Positions 44,641-56,399 of a DNA stretch of 64,000 nt are shown piece by piece. Position numbers and translations under genes: made by a program. Origin of the DNA: Peronospora farinosa (Eukaryota; Oomycota; Peronosporomycetes; Peronosporales; Peronosporaceae); the NCBI GenBank assembly GCA_947646735.1, contig CANTFK010000035.1, positions 62,001 to 126,000 on the forward strand. Direction: 5' to 3'. Below the pieces are notes generated by a model that was not told the DNA's origin, searched no databases, and saw only the letters and a program-made list of their open reading frames with translations. The number at the start of each line of letters is the position of its first letter. Position 1 is the first letter of the stretch.

Positions 44641-45110
44641 TCATTCTGTATTCTTTTTCAAAAGGTCAGACAATGGCTTGTCTGCTCCGCATAATTCTTT
44701 GCTGTACTTATGCAAGTGATTAGCGAGCTCAAGGAATTGGCGCAGATCCTTCACATTACGTGGGACTGGCCATTCCTTTCCAGCCTTTACCTTTTCTGGG
44801 TCTGCTCGTACACCATGTGCACCTACGATGCAACCCAGTACAGGTATGTCGGGGATCTCGATTACGCACTTTTGCAAGTTCACGTATAATTGGGCGTCAC
44901 CCAGAGTCTGCAACACAGCGTCTAAATGACGCTTGTGCGACTCTATTGCGCTCAGACCGTCCTCCGCCCTACTATGCACGAATACATCGTCAAAGTAACG
45001 GGGCGAGTAGGCACGGTGCTGACGCATCACGTGAGCCACCACTCATTTGAATGTTGCCGGAGCATTTTTCAAACCTTGTGGCATCGCAAGCTACTTCCAC
45101 AGCATACCGT
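44641..45110 (-). pseudogene. Gypsy reverse transcriptase, C-terminal half (minus-strand element)
   Basis: About 45100-45060 reads a palm motif (PQGLKNAPATFK) in a broken frame. From 45042, MRQHRAYSPRYFDDVFVHS includes the catalytic FDD, then LYVNLQKCVIEIPDIPVLGC and LRQFLELANHLHKYSKEL of the thumb and connection. The N-terminal fingers (IDYR and LD..S motifs) are missing, so the gene has lost its 5' RT part by deletion before 45110. Confidence 0.82.
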
Positions 45111-45129
45111 TTTAAGATAGTTGACTTTC

Positions 45130-45503
45130 CCATGGAATTCAACAAAACATTCTGGACGACAAGCAACAGGCCACCACGCTCTCTTCTGAAACTGGAACGA
45201 CTATCTAGTGGATCTTTCCTTCCTTTAGTTCGGACAGGAACAGATCCCACGTCATCTCCAAGAGATTTACTATCTCCTCGGCAGATGCCAAGACAAGTTG
45301 GAGCACCTCAACTGAGGATGCCTCCGGCATCTTGTCTTCGACGGCTTCGAAAAACTCGTTCGTAGGCCTTCCTCTTGGACCAAGCCTGATTCAAGGGCCA
45401 CTCGTTTCGACGTGCCCTTGATCTTCTTTATACTTCTGGTTCTCGTTCTTCGAGTCACCACGACCTTTAACCTGGAAGAAGGTGTCGTTGCTGTATTTTC
45501 CAA
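45130..45503 (-). pseudogene. fragment upstream of RT in the minus-strand Gypsy
   Basis: The frame FFEAVEDKMPEAS...EVLQLVLASAEEIVNLLEM reads like a helical part of the protease-RT linker or Gag. It precedes the RT remnant after a TAG near 45207 and several other stops. It is similar in style to retroelement polyprotein linkers; no specific domain is assigned. Confidence 0.35.
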
Positions 45504-45544
45504 AGGACTCCTTCCAACCGCACCAGGCTCATGACTGTGCCGGT

Positions 45545-45730
45545 TCTTGTGGCGCTTGAATTTCTGTCAGCCCACCATCAACTACAACAGTCTCTTGGCA
45601 CTGTGCAGGACCATTGTACGCATGACTACCTGTCATCTCCCTATTCACTACACCAGTCTTTGCGACCTGGGTAGGAATATGTGTCACCTGACTTTCTGTC
45701 AGAACACTTCCAACTACACCAGGCAATATA
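45545..45730 (-). repeat. 66-bp tandem repeat coding for 22-residue units
   Basis: Roughly 2.5 diverged units of about 66 bp, each with CTGTCA and CAACTACACCAG-like landmarks. On the minus strand they encode 22-residue units of the pattern VV...LTE.Q....P.Q..ET. They probably belonged to the linker of the neighbouring minus-strand polyprotein. Confidence 0.55.
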
Positions 45731-45779
45731 GGTGTATTTTAGAATAATTACTACAATTTTAGTATAAATTAGTGTGATC

Positions 45780-45960
45780 AAATAAGTTTAACGATATATC
45801 AAAAACATTACTTTGTTTCCTTTACTAAGCGTGTCGTTTTTAGTTATATAGTCCTCTGTACGTGAGGTTTCGGAGCACCTGCTTACAATGTGTCAGTGTA
45901 AGTAATTTATACTGTAGCAGTATAATCTAAGGGGGACTTTTACACCTGGTAGCACTCTTC
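45780..45960. repeat. LTR-like segment, related to 53545-53710
   Basis: AAGCGTGTCGTTT...AGTTATATAG, the CACCTGCTTACA stretch and a dyad around GTGTCAGTGTAAGTAATTTATACTG reappear in the same order and orientation at 53585-53690. The two therefore look like diverged copies of one LTR, on either side of the plus-strand Gypsy remnant. Confidence 0.55.
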
Positions 45961-46077
45961 TAAGTCCTTTCAACGATTGACGACTCATTTTCTTAAAGCA
46001 GCGGATGTGTAATGTCATCACGCAACGCGTAAAGACTATCGCCATTTTAATGAACTCGAATGGCAGGCGGTTCAGTT

Positions 46078-46135
46078 ATTCGGGATGACTAGGCGAAAAG
46101 AGATTACAAACTCTTTACGCCTAATCATCCCAAAT
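46078..46135. repeat. 25-bp inverted repeat (hairpin) before the plus-strand Gypsy gag
   Basis: Arms 46078-46102 and 46111-46135 match at 22 of 25 positions around an 8-nt loop ATTACAAA. The core is GGGATGAcTAGGCG. It lies between the LTR-like segment and gag, where packaging or dimer signals could sit; role unknown. Confidence 0.7.
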
Positions 46136-46289
46136 AATTCTCACTCCTCCCGTATTACGTATGGATGAAACTATCGGCAACTTTGTCGTTGGTTGCCATG
46201 TTGCTCTCTCTCTTAGAGGAGACGAACAACATGCAACCATCACCACGTTCATTTAGCGTGAAGTTGACGAAGTCGTAAAGAAAATTACC

Positions 46290-47110
46290 TTGTTAGAGGA
46301 GCAAGGTTTTCAGCAGGTAGACCTGTTGAGAGAACAAGGCGTACAACAAGCTGACTTGTTGATGCAGCAGGGTGCTCAAAAGTCTGAACTGTTGAGACAA
46401 CAGCAAGAAGGTACTTCTGGGTCGACGCATATACGCCAACCCGAGTCCATGGAGATTGATGTCTCCAAGTACAAGGCAGTCGAAGGTGAATCCTTGTTTC
46501 GATGGTCTGTCGAACTCGATGATGCCATTGAGGCTCGTTACATCAATGATGATGCGATGACGGTAAAGTTCGCGATGTCGAACTTGGCTGGACGTGCCAA
46601 AGCTTTGGCCTTAGGGCTCAAGCTGCATGATACATACGTTTTTACAACGTATGATATCTTTAAGGCGCGGCTCAAACACACGTTTGAACCGCATCGCGCC
46701 GAATTCGGGGCTAGAACTGAGATCCTGGTCTTGAGATAGGATAAGCGTGATATACACGCTTACGCCTGACATGTACGATACTTTGTTAGTTGTATCGTAC
46801 TGAGCCCAATCGATGAACACACGCAGGTTACTGTGTTCATCAAGGGTCTGACAGATGATCCTGTCAAGACCCACCTGTTCCGCTTGGAACTAGAATCGCT
46901 GGATCAAGCGATTTATCAGCGAACAGGAGGACTCTAGCCTGCAACAGTCCCACGTCCACTCGTGATCATATCGTCCAACAAGACGACAGGAGGGAGGATT
47001 TCCAAAGCCAATAAACCTCTCCTATGTAAGAGCGAGCAACCTCGCTCTTACGGATACAAGCGATTGCAAAAGTGCAATCGCTGCCAAAAGATGTGCCACT
47101 GCGCTTATGT
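46290..47110 (+). pseudogene. Gag remnant of the plus-strand Gypsy
   Basis: 46290-46739 begins with a repeat EQGFQQVDLLREQGVQQADLL and continues into a capsid-like part: FRWSVELDDAIEARYI, FAMSNLAGRAKALALG and FKARLKHTFEPHRAEF. After a TAG, further frames give FIKGLTDDPVKTHLFRLELESLDQAI, typical of Gypsy capsid, and a knuckle-like CNRCQKMCHCAYVC near 47070-47110. It lacks a continuous frame. Confidence 0.75.
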
Positions 47111-47298
47111 GTGTAGTGCCCTACGCCCAGGGAGGACACTGGGAGTGACTATCTTCCGTCTGCCAAGAAGGGCCAGATACGTGGGTCCCATGCTGTTGCG
47201 AAATCGTAACAACGTGGTGGGCCATCAAAAAATGGTCGGGGTCAGTAGGGGCGGAGCGCCCTACTGACCCAGCAACGTTAAAAGATTTCACTGGACTC

Positions 47299-48471
47299 TT
47301 GACGAAGGTTGCTCCCATCACACAGTCACTGTGTGTTGCCGCTCCTAGCGATGAGGTACCCCCCCCCCTCATCACATTGAAGATCAAAGTGACAAAGAAC
47401 ATGTCACTTCGTGCCCTAGTTGATTGTGGGGCTTCGAACAACTTTGTTCGACGCCAATCGCTAGATCATCGTAGGCTCAAATATGCTGAGCGCGAGACCC
47501 CTCCAACGAGGATGACGGTGCGCCTTGCAACTGGCGCATCCATAACAGTATAGAAACGTGTAGTGGGAATTCACTACAAGCTTGAAAAAAAGAGTACGAA
47601 GATGATTTCATCGTACTCGATTTGGATGACAATTTTTAATGTCATCCTAGGATTACCATGGCTCAGAAGGTACGAGCCATGGGTCAGCTGGCAGCATCGA
47701 ACCGTGAAGATGCCTGCCGCTTGTTCATCAGATGGCCATCTGATGAACGTCTTGGAGCGTTCACAAGCGTGTGAATGTACTACGAGTGAGTGCGATGACC
47801 TCACCTGTGGCTCGGTCGTTAGCAAGACTGTACAAGAACTCAGTGTGATAGACATTCACACTGTGGAGCAAGCTGCCAGTGGCTGTGCACGAGCACAGGC
47901 AGCGCCGAAGGTCCACCACTCGAATAAGTCAGGTGAACCGGGACACGAATGCTTGCCTAGAGGGCAACATCCACCGAAGAGTAAACCGGTTGGCCAGAAG
48001 CGGCAACACGGTGATCTTAGATCAACTGGAGAGCTGATCGTAGAGGATCTCGCTGTGGTTTCGCCGCCACAGCTAGAGGAAGCCGATGGAATAAGTCCTA
48101 TCGAGACTGAGGGAATAAGTCCCCAGGAAACAATCACTGAGGGAATAAGTCCCGAGGAAGTAACTAAGACGTTAGACGTCTTAGTTAATGACGGACCAAA
48201 CGTAGGAGCTTGCACGCTTGGACTGATCTCGCCTCCGAAGTTAACCTTCGAGATAGACCCAAAAGGTTCTCGCGCGATCTGCGTTTGTGGCAAAGTCAAG
48301 CAGATCTGTGTACTCGTCGCAGAGGACGAATACGTGACTGACATTCTGTCAGCAACAGTAGTTGCTGAGAACGAGCAGATTCTCAGCAGCTCATCAATGG
48401 ACGAAAGTGTCCTTGATGAGAAGACTCGGATGAGCGATACACATCGTATTCTAGGTATCAATGTAGTCTAA
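47299..48471 (+). pseudogene. protease and linker of the plus-strand Gypsy
   Basis: LRALVDCGASNNFVRRQSL (47404-47460) is a retropepsin loop with Cys-Gly-Ala where DSGA/DCGA is usual; Asp is present. A stop at 47551 separates it from 47563-48471, which has VILGLPWLRRYEPWVSW (the ILG motif and the sequence after it). An acidic linker with three copies of EGISP..E then follows. A TAA ends the frame at 48469. Confidence 0.7.
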
Positions 48472-48475
48472 TCCT

Positions 48476-49190
48476 TTGTACAAGGGTTTAGTCGGATTCG
48501 AGGATGTATATCCTGAACTCGTACCGTGCGAGTTACCTAAGTATAAAGGTACTCGACACGAGATAGACCTCGTTCCAGGCACAAAATATTGTGTGGTCAC
48601 TGCCTCAGGAACAGGTCGAGGCGATCGATTACTTCTTTGTCAATCGCCTAACTGCAGGCCATGTGATAAAATTGAATTCACCTCACAGCTCTCCGACCTT
48701 CTTTGTGCGCAAGGCCACAGGACGGTGGCGGATAGTACACGCACTCAACAAGTTGAACTCTGCAACAATACCCGCGCAAAATCTGATACCGAGAAAGGAC
48801 GTAATCATAGATGGTGTGTCTAAGAGTACCATCTTTCGTCCATGGATCTGATGGAGGGCTTCTATCAGATCCTAATGCGTGAACGGGTCATCCCGTACAC
48901 AGCAGTGAGCACTCCCAGTGATATGATCTAAAAAAAATGTTGGGTGATGCCGCAAGGGCTTAGTAATGCATTAGTCACATTCAAAAAATGTGTCTCACAT
49001 CAATTGAGACCGGTGCACGATTTTGCACCGAGTTATTTTGATGATGTTCGTCCATAGCCGTGCTATGATTATGAAAACAGACGTGAAAGTCCACCGAATT
49101 CACGTCCGTAAGGCGCTTACACTTATGCGCAAGCATAAGCTGTACGCCAACCTCAAGAAGCGTATATTCGCAGCTAGCAAATAACCACTT
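48476..49190 (+). pseudogene. reverse transcriptase of the plus-strand Gypsy
   Basis: Motifs run in order but shift frame: LPKYKGTRHEIDLVPGTKY, then LPQEQVEAIDYFF, HSSPTFFVRKATGRWRIVHALNKLN, PRKDVIIDG, DLMEGFYQILM, PQGLSNALVTFK, and FAPSYFDDV (catalytic pair, about 49015-49045). KLYANLKKRIFA then marks the thumb. At least four stops or shifts occur, so the enzyme is inactive. Confidence 0.78.
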
Positions 49191-49599
49191 TTTGAAAGCA
49201 TCGTCGAAAAGAACGGCGTACGCTTTAAACAGAAAAAAATAGTGCGACCACCTACTCGCCAGTATCAGTCCAATAGGACGGGTCAGTTCCAGTCGAATAG
49301 GGCGACCACCTACTGGTTCCAGTCGATTTCAAAAGTCTAAGAAGGTTTCTTTAGCTAGCAGCGTACTTGAACAAGTACCCGCGTAACTACGCCGAGATGA
49401 CAGTACATTTTTCTAGATTACTCAAAAAACTGTATAGTAGGATTGGATCGATGACTGTACGCCTATTAATAGGCGAATAAACAAAGCTTGATGTAATCGC
49501 CGGTATTGGCGGTTGCAGACTAAGATAGACCATTACATGCGGCCTGCGGTGCAAGCAATTTTGAAATCGACTGTGCAATGATACAGACGGTACTGGGCG

Positions 49600-51490
49600 T
49601 ATTGTCGGCTATTAATCGCGTCATATGCAATCAGGCGAGCGCAATTATCCAGTGCATGACACGGAACTCTTTGCCTTGAGATATGTATGGCTAAGTTACG
49701 CGTCTATCTCTCGAAGATAGACCGTTGATTGTGTATACAGAATATACGTCATTACGCACGATGTAAACACCCACACCTCTCGCAACGCATTGCAAAATGG
49801 TTTTCGTTCTTCGCAGACTATAACTTCTCCTTGGAAAATAAACGAGACGACTAAACGTCGTCGCTGATGCGCTCTTACGTTGGACCGATTGTGAGACGAC
49901 TGTGCAGTCAAACAGTGACTGTCGCTACGCTAAGAACCATCGTTTTTTCGTCTAGTAGACTCGACGATTACAAAAAAAGCTTGAGCACAAGATAGTGGTC
50001 TTGTGCTCCAGATGAAGTACCTTAATTACCCATCCAGGCAAGCTAAGAAGCGCTTGCCTGCCATGTATCTTCTTCAGATGGACAAAACCCTGCGGAAAGG
50101 CTTACTGTATTACACTGCCGTCTACGGCGACACAACTCGTGTCGTTGTACAGCCCCAGCATGATCTTAGGTTACGGATTATGTTTGAATGTCACGATGTA
50201 CCAACAAGTAAGCATCGCAACTGTGATGAGGTTTAGTTACCGGTCCGTCTCTACTTTCACTGGCCTCGACAGTATAGGTTTGTGCGCAATACGTGCATGC
50301 TTGCGATGTGTGTCAACGAGTAAAGCTTAGTTCTTCACTGTGCGCATCATTGCAGTCTCTACCTGTTCCTACAGAGTGCTAAGAGTCCATATCAATGGAC
50401 TTTGTCTTTGAGTATTCCAAAGACGCGCACAGGAATAATGGTATTCTCGTGTTTGTGACAGGTTCAGCAAGATGTTTCACTTTATTGCTGTACCTAAGAC
50501 GATCAAAGGAGAAGGCTAAGCTCGAATGCTCATCCATACATTTTTTGTGCACGAATTACCCCGTAAACTTGTGTCTTATAGGGACCCCCATTTTACGGCT
50601 GAAGTTTTGCTTTCCGTGATTCAATCACTTGGAGCACGGCTCACTATGTCTACTTCTGACCATCCAGAAAATCGATGGTCAGACTGAATGCGCCACCGCG
50701 ACCTCGAAGAGATACTTCGAGGGTATGTCCACTCATCTACGAGTTAAAAGCGATTTCATGCCGTTAGGAGAGTTCATCATCGACAAATTTGTGCATGCGT
50801 CCATGACGCATACACCCTTTTACACGAGTGGTCTTCGTCATTCACGAGTCCCTACTTTGGAAGAAGGTGACTCTAATATATGGGGAAGGGACTCGCTCGA
50901 GAGAGAATTAATCTGATTATTGCTTATCACGCGCCGACTTATGGGTCGAAGCGAAGGTAACCGAAGCTGTATCATTCGACTTCGGTGAAGAAGAAGAGTG
51001 CAAGAGCGATGAAGCTCTTACTTATAATGATGCTGGCGACGTGAGCATTGCTCGAGATATCACTATCGAGGACACTAATGTTCTCGCTCAGCTAGTCACT
51101 AATATCTTTGCAGTGCATTGTAAACTCACTGCAGCCAAAAGCAGCGAGTCAGTAGAGAAATTCGTGCTGACTCGAGAATCGATGGTTCGTTTTGTACACA
51201 GATCCATCGCCGAAGCGGTGGATAAGCACAAAATTAACGCTGATGATAATAAAAAGGGCAAATGCTTAAACATTTATTAATGGTGATTTAGTTTTACTGT
51301 CTCCAGTAAATCTGCTGAAACATAAAGTGACAAACGTGAACAGCAAAATATTGTTGCCCAATTACATTGGCCTATTTCATGTATTGCATCGCCTAGGATC
51401 CGCATATACGATTGAGCAAAGCGTAAGATGCGTATGCATCCTACATTTATCGTGGAGCATTTTCGTCCATACGTATAATACGAGGCTTCT
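49600..51490 (+). pseudogene. RNase H and integrase remnants of the plus-strand Gypsy
   Basis: GERNYPVHDTELFALRYV at about 49635-49690 belongs to RNase H. 50003-50236 has the region before the zinc domain, with LRIMFECHDVPTSKHR keeping part of the histidine motif. 50395-50619 starts MDFVFEYSKDAHRNNGILVFV (first Asp). TDGQTE-like IDGQTECAT is at about 50670, and HASMTHTPFYTSGLRHSRVP follows. A C-terminal piece LLPNYIGLFHVLHRLGSAYTIE is at about 51345-51415. Frames are broken many times. Confidence 0.7.
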
Positions 51491-51499
51491 TCGAACAAC

Positions 51500-52460
51500 G
51501 AAGATAGCCACCACACTCACTAATCTTCATCTGATTCTTGTGATCACGAACCAATTTGCAACCTGGCCGCTTACAAGTGTGGTTTCCAAACGGGCTGCCA
51601 CTAGCTTGTCACAAAGAAAATGAATCGTCTGCTTTTTTTTCAAAAGTGCAGCAGCATGATATTCCAGGGCACTCGCCCATTAGATTAAGCTGCTGCACAG
51701 AGTCCCGCAAGCGGTGACGTAACCCCCAAGTTAAACTATCAATATCGTCTAGCTTGGCAATTAGCTTTGACGGAAGAGTCGAACCAGGTTTTCCCTCCAT
51801 CATTGCATTCAATAGTGGACTTACGTAATAAAGAGCGCTTTATCATGGAACGCTTGCTGAACCCTTTGCGAAGTGAATGGGCGTCGCACTAGTTACCTTG
51901 TCCGGTATTCGTCCATGGTGGACAGCTAGAAACCTCGCACCCAACTGATGGCAGACGTTATTGGTTTCGTCGAGCAGTATAACGAGGCACATTCAATGGC
52001 ACGGAAGGGCCATCGAAAACGAGCGCTTAAAGCGCTCGTGTTAGGGAGCACAACTTAACAATTCATTCACGACTCTCACAGTAGATACGAGCCCGCACCA
52101 GAGCTCATTATGGATGTAAGCCTCCGTGGAAGCTCGTGTTGATGTGTGTGTACACACAGGACACACATCACCCCAAAAGAGGCATGGCAACCCATCCTAT
52201 CTCAACAATCGATACAACTTGTAGCGTGGATTTTCATTTTAAACCTTCTGTGATTACAGCAAGTCTGTCGAGCCAGTCCTCGCGGCCAACTTATTCCACG
52301 TTGAAGATCGACGCGTTACAGCTTTGCAAGAACACGCTACCATCACGTTAGTGTTTTGCGCTGTACCATAGATGCTCTATGAAATCATCGATGTAGAACT
52401 CATGTTCAATGCGATAATTACTCGCACTGGCGTCAAGGCCGTGAAGCCAAGACGAATCAA
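51500..52460. other. degraded DNA after the plus-strand Gypsy
   Basis: About 1 kb without a recognisable domain. The position is where a Gypsy C-terminus and chromodomain would lie, but I could not read one. Confidence 0.3.
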
Positions 52461-52463
52461 ATT

Positions 52464-53290
52464 TCAAAGTTCGATGCCTTTCGCTTGTCGTTCCAGAGCA
52501 GATATCGAGTAGATGCTATGGCGGCATCCACGGCTTAAGTTTCCGATCGACACGCAAGTAACCTCGGCCTCTGTCCTCCTGCGTGATGTCCATATAAGTA
52601 CATACCTTACATTCAACGTGCCTAGCCGAGTGTGACTCACTTCGTTTTGTAGGCGGGCTGGCTGATCCATCAATGACCGAAACATCTCGCGGCGCATCGA
52701 TTCATTCACTGTGCCACGGCCCCTTCGTAAAGAAGCTGTTGGAATCTGAGTTGACACACTAGTCAATAGATCTTGACCATTGTTGGCGAAGTGGATTAAC
52801 AAGAGGTTACGAGCCCGATTGACGCGAGTTCGATTTCCGCTGCACAAATGAGGTTGTCTCGCTAAGAAATGGCAAAAAGGTAGCCAATCAGGAGAAACGA
52901 AATTGCAACGCACAGTAATACATGAGGAGGAGTTTTGGAAATCGCATCAACACATCAGTCGCTAGGTCTTTACCATTCTGGCAAATTGGGTTTACAACAA
53001 AAGCCACCTCCTCGAGAACGTAGTCTGCGCCTTCAAGTCGAATATAACATCCACTCGCCAGAGTATTAGACCTCCAAATCTGGGTAAACATCCTCACGTG
53101 TCTGGTCCACAAGCGGAAAACGAAGGCAAAACCTCCGGAGGCGCACTTGCACTTATGACGCTGAACAATACAAAAACAGACATAGAAACGACCGTGCTCG
53201 ACATCGTTTCGGGCCGAATACATGCAAATTCTCCGGCAAAAAACACGGGTTTCACTATCGATCCCATGACTGATGCTACACATGCACAAG
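52464..53290 (-). pseudogene. unrecognised repetitive remnant
   Basis: Two diverged copies of a segment of about 70 bp stand at 52741-52812 and 52937-53005 (CCATT.TGGC.AA.TGG.TTTA.CAA). On the minus strand they read LLIHFANNGQDLLTSVS and NPICQNGKDLATDVL. The longer frames around them show no known domain. It may be the tail of an old repeat-protein gene or retroelement. Confidence 0.3.
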
Positions 53291-53539
53291 TTATAACGGG
53301 ATGAGACCGTAACATAACATTGGCACTAGCATTAAGTGTTAATATGACTATTATATATAATAAAGTTATCCTTGTATTTACTTGAAGTTGGAGATGCCAA
53401 AAAACTGGCCGATATAGACCATGATATCGGCTAATACGCTCGCCAATAAAGGATGGACGCGCGCAATGAGGTGAGGGCAGTTCGATAACATACATATCAG
53501 CATTTACTTAGTTAATATAATCTTAAACGATTTATATCA

Positions 53540-54890
53540 GAAGACTTTAGCTATATTACTTACGGTTCTTTCTTACCATAACGAAGCGTGTCGTTTAGTT
53601 ATATAGCCTTCTCTGCTTCCGCCAGTGTACGTGAATTTTTGAGGCACCTGCTTACACTGACACAGTGTAAGTAGATTACGCTGTGTCGTAAAAACCGGAC
53701 GGTGCCTTAGTGCAAAATTTGCAAGTGTAGCGGAGCTACGCAGCTCTTTATGTAAAAGGAAGACATAAATAGGTTTATAGCCTCTAAGTTCTAATGAACT
53801 AATTGTTTATGGCTAAAATCCACTAAGTTGTATAAAACTAATAGAATGACTAAGAATTATTTCCGTTTTTAAAAAACTAGGAGCTACCTCCTCGTCAACA
53901 AGCAGCTTACAGCTTAGCAAGCTGTACAGATTAACGTTCAGAAATCAAGCGCGCAAAGTGCACTAGAGAACAAGCCTTATAAAGGCTTTGACTCTATAAC
54001 TCAAATGAGAATTTGTGCAATAAGATGTAAAAATAAACCTATTCTAAGTACCCTACGATATACTAATCACTAAAATAGTAATTATAATATGCAGCAACCT
54101 TTAATCGATGACACGTAAGCCAATCGCCCGGCGATATCGATTATTAAACCAGAAGTATGAGGTACGATACTGCCGATACATTGATTTAACGTCCAAACCT
54201 AATACCTTCTTAAGGGCAAGTAACTAAAAGTACAATTTATGCATTATCCACTTTTCATTGTTATTTATGTGATATAGGAATTATTGTGAAACGGCTATGG
54301 TATGACTAACAATATAAAACAACGATTCGCCGAGTAAGTCGGCGCAATTGAGCTAATACGTAAGAAAAAAACTCCCTTCGTGGTTCGCCCGTTCGGGTTC
54401 AGTTGCGGCTTTCGCCTTAGCTGAGTCCCTACAACCAACTCTCCAGAAGCCTGCCTGAGCTCAGCAGATTCTGTTTTTTAAATCCTGTGATATCACACCA
54501 ATGGGTGGACGCCGGTGCTGTCGCGCTTTTACAGATCACCGGGCGCAATTTAAGCATGAATAGAAGAGATAAGGTGCCCTCTGCTGAGGCCCACCGTCTC
54601 GTCAATCGACGAGGCTTTCTTTCGCTTATGCGCGAGAAATGCACCTCCTCAAGAGGACTTATACTATTAGCGCTACCAGCGGTCGATACTACTACAAGCT
54701 ATTCCTCTTGGAGTTCGAGGCAGGCATAATCCAACCCTTGCAGGGTCTTACCGTAAGGGTTACAAGTGTCCTTGACTTAAAATATTCTGCTCTGTATTGA
54801 TTTATCTCTTTTGTCTACTGCGGAGAGCCTATTGAGTGGCCCTCCGCTAATTCACTATATCCCCTATACAAATATCTAGTGAAAAAGACA
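53540..54890. repeat. LTR-like region, decayed
   Basis: 53585-53700 matches the LTR-like segment at 45820-45930. The rest, to about 54890, is AT-rich then GC-richer with no coding potential, and carries a CTTGCAGGGTCTTACCGTAAGGG dyad near 54740. It probably comprises one or more old LTRs. Borders were not fixed. Confidence 0.45.
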
Positions 54891-54899
54891 GTCGATCTT

Positions 54900-55060
54900 T
54901 TATCGGACTCGACGAAAGAAGACTCGACGAGCCAAGATTCGACTAGCTACTAACCGACGATCCAGAGCTCGATAAGCTAAGACTTAGCTATCGGCGTCTC
55001 GACGAACAAAGATTTAGACGGCCGGAAATCGACGATCAATACTCGACGACTGGAGGATTG
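54900..55060. repeat. TCGACGA-rich short dispersed repeat
   Basis: CTCGACGA or a one-base variant occurs about nine times with irregular 12-25-bp spacing, often followed by AAGA. No terminal repeats. It could be a relic of a short tandem array. Confidence 0.5.
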
Positions 55061-55859
55061 ATGGCGAAAGTCGCTGTGGTCGACTTATTGAATTATCACA
55101 TTGGAATATTCCTCTTTCTACATTAATTCATAAGATTATCACAATAATGATATATATCTTACACCACATTTAGCCGTAGCGGAATGTTGAATAAGTGTCC
55201 AAAATTCGTGGTTCTCGTTACACTCTTCCCCCTGACACATAACATCATTCGGCACAATTTCTTAAGTAGTTTGTGAATAGCTCGAATCAAATTAAACGGT
55301 CGTTCATAGTGCGCGCTCACATGACGCCGTCTGGCAATGAGTCTGAGACTCCTCGTGACCGCCTTGATGGAAGTCTCGATGAAACGATGGGTTATGTAAT
55401 TGTCACCGATTTTGAGGGACGCGATGAGTCCTAACCCATCACACATGTGCGTGAAGAAGACTCTCGTAATTGTTAGAGCTGTTCTATAAACGTGGTGCCC
55501 GCCAAGCGGAAGGTTGGAGCCAGCTGCGGTCGCCACGATCACGCTATGCGTTTGTTTTTCAGCATTCATGTGCTTCGGCTACCCTTGTATTTACGATTTT
55601 ATGGCAAGCCTTGGTCGCGAGCTCACCAGCTCTCACAATTACTGGAAATAAGCGTCACGGGTCGTAAGCTGACCCTGGTCGCGACGTTCGAAAACGTCAA
55701 CGTCGTACGGTCAATCTTGCCGCAAGGGTATCTCATACTCCCATGAGTTCCATGACTCAACATTCCCACGCCACTTAACCAAAATACTGGTGTTGACCAT
55801 GGTGACGGCGCCTCCGAAGAAGTATCTCCACGTGGAGCTGAAGATTCCCTTGCTCATTG
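55061..55859. other. region with one unsupported minus-strand frame
   Basis: A 136-codon frame (55569-55159, minus) is open and basic in the middle (SLRLIARRRHVSAHYERPF). It overlaps plus-strand frames, and I recognise no family. Not called as a gene. Confidence 0.3.
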
Positions 55860-56120
55860 AAAAGTGCCGGCGGAGACTGATGTATTGGCAAAAGATCACG
55901 CAGAGGTGCTTCATGAGATGAAGTGTCTTCGTGAGAATTTAAGTCTGACTCATAGTGCGCTTGACGCGGCGCAAACTCGCCTGCAGGCCATGTAGCAGAA
56001 GGAAACTCGATTATAGGGACAGCAGAACGTCCTAATAAGAACTTTACAGACTACGATGCCGACTTACTCGGCACAAGCGCCTCCGCATTCACGTGGGTCG
56101 GATCTCGATACGGCTTAAGC
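55860..56120 (+). pseudogene. Gag coiled-coil remnant
   Basis: One frame reads LAKDHAEVLHEMKCLREN, SLTHSALDAAQTRLQAM, then TAG (55993), QKETRL, TAG (56014) and LIRTLQTTMPTYSAQAPP. The heptad pattern and Gln-rich style suit a Gypsy Gag N-terminus. Both stops fall where Gln would fit. Confidence 0.45.
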
Positions 56121-56399
56121 AATCCAGCGTAGAACATGGGATATGTGCGCACTATGCGCGGCAAAAATCCAGCGTATACGCTAGGCTCTTCTTAGTCACG
56201 ACATTGAGGGTTCCAATGAAGTGTGGACTCAATTTTGTCGTAAAACAGCAGATACTAAGTTAGTAGGTAGGATGTTAGATTAAGGTACGACGTGTTCCCT
56301 CATAGCTCCTACTTTTAGTATCCGCTTGTTCATCATATATGTCTTGGCTATCAGCCATTACATCACGCACATGCCGTAAGACACGCGAACGAATCGTGG

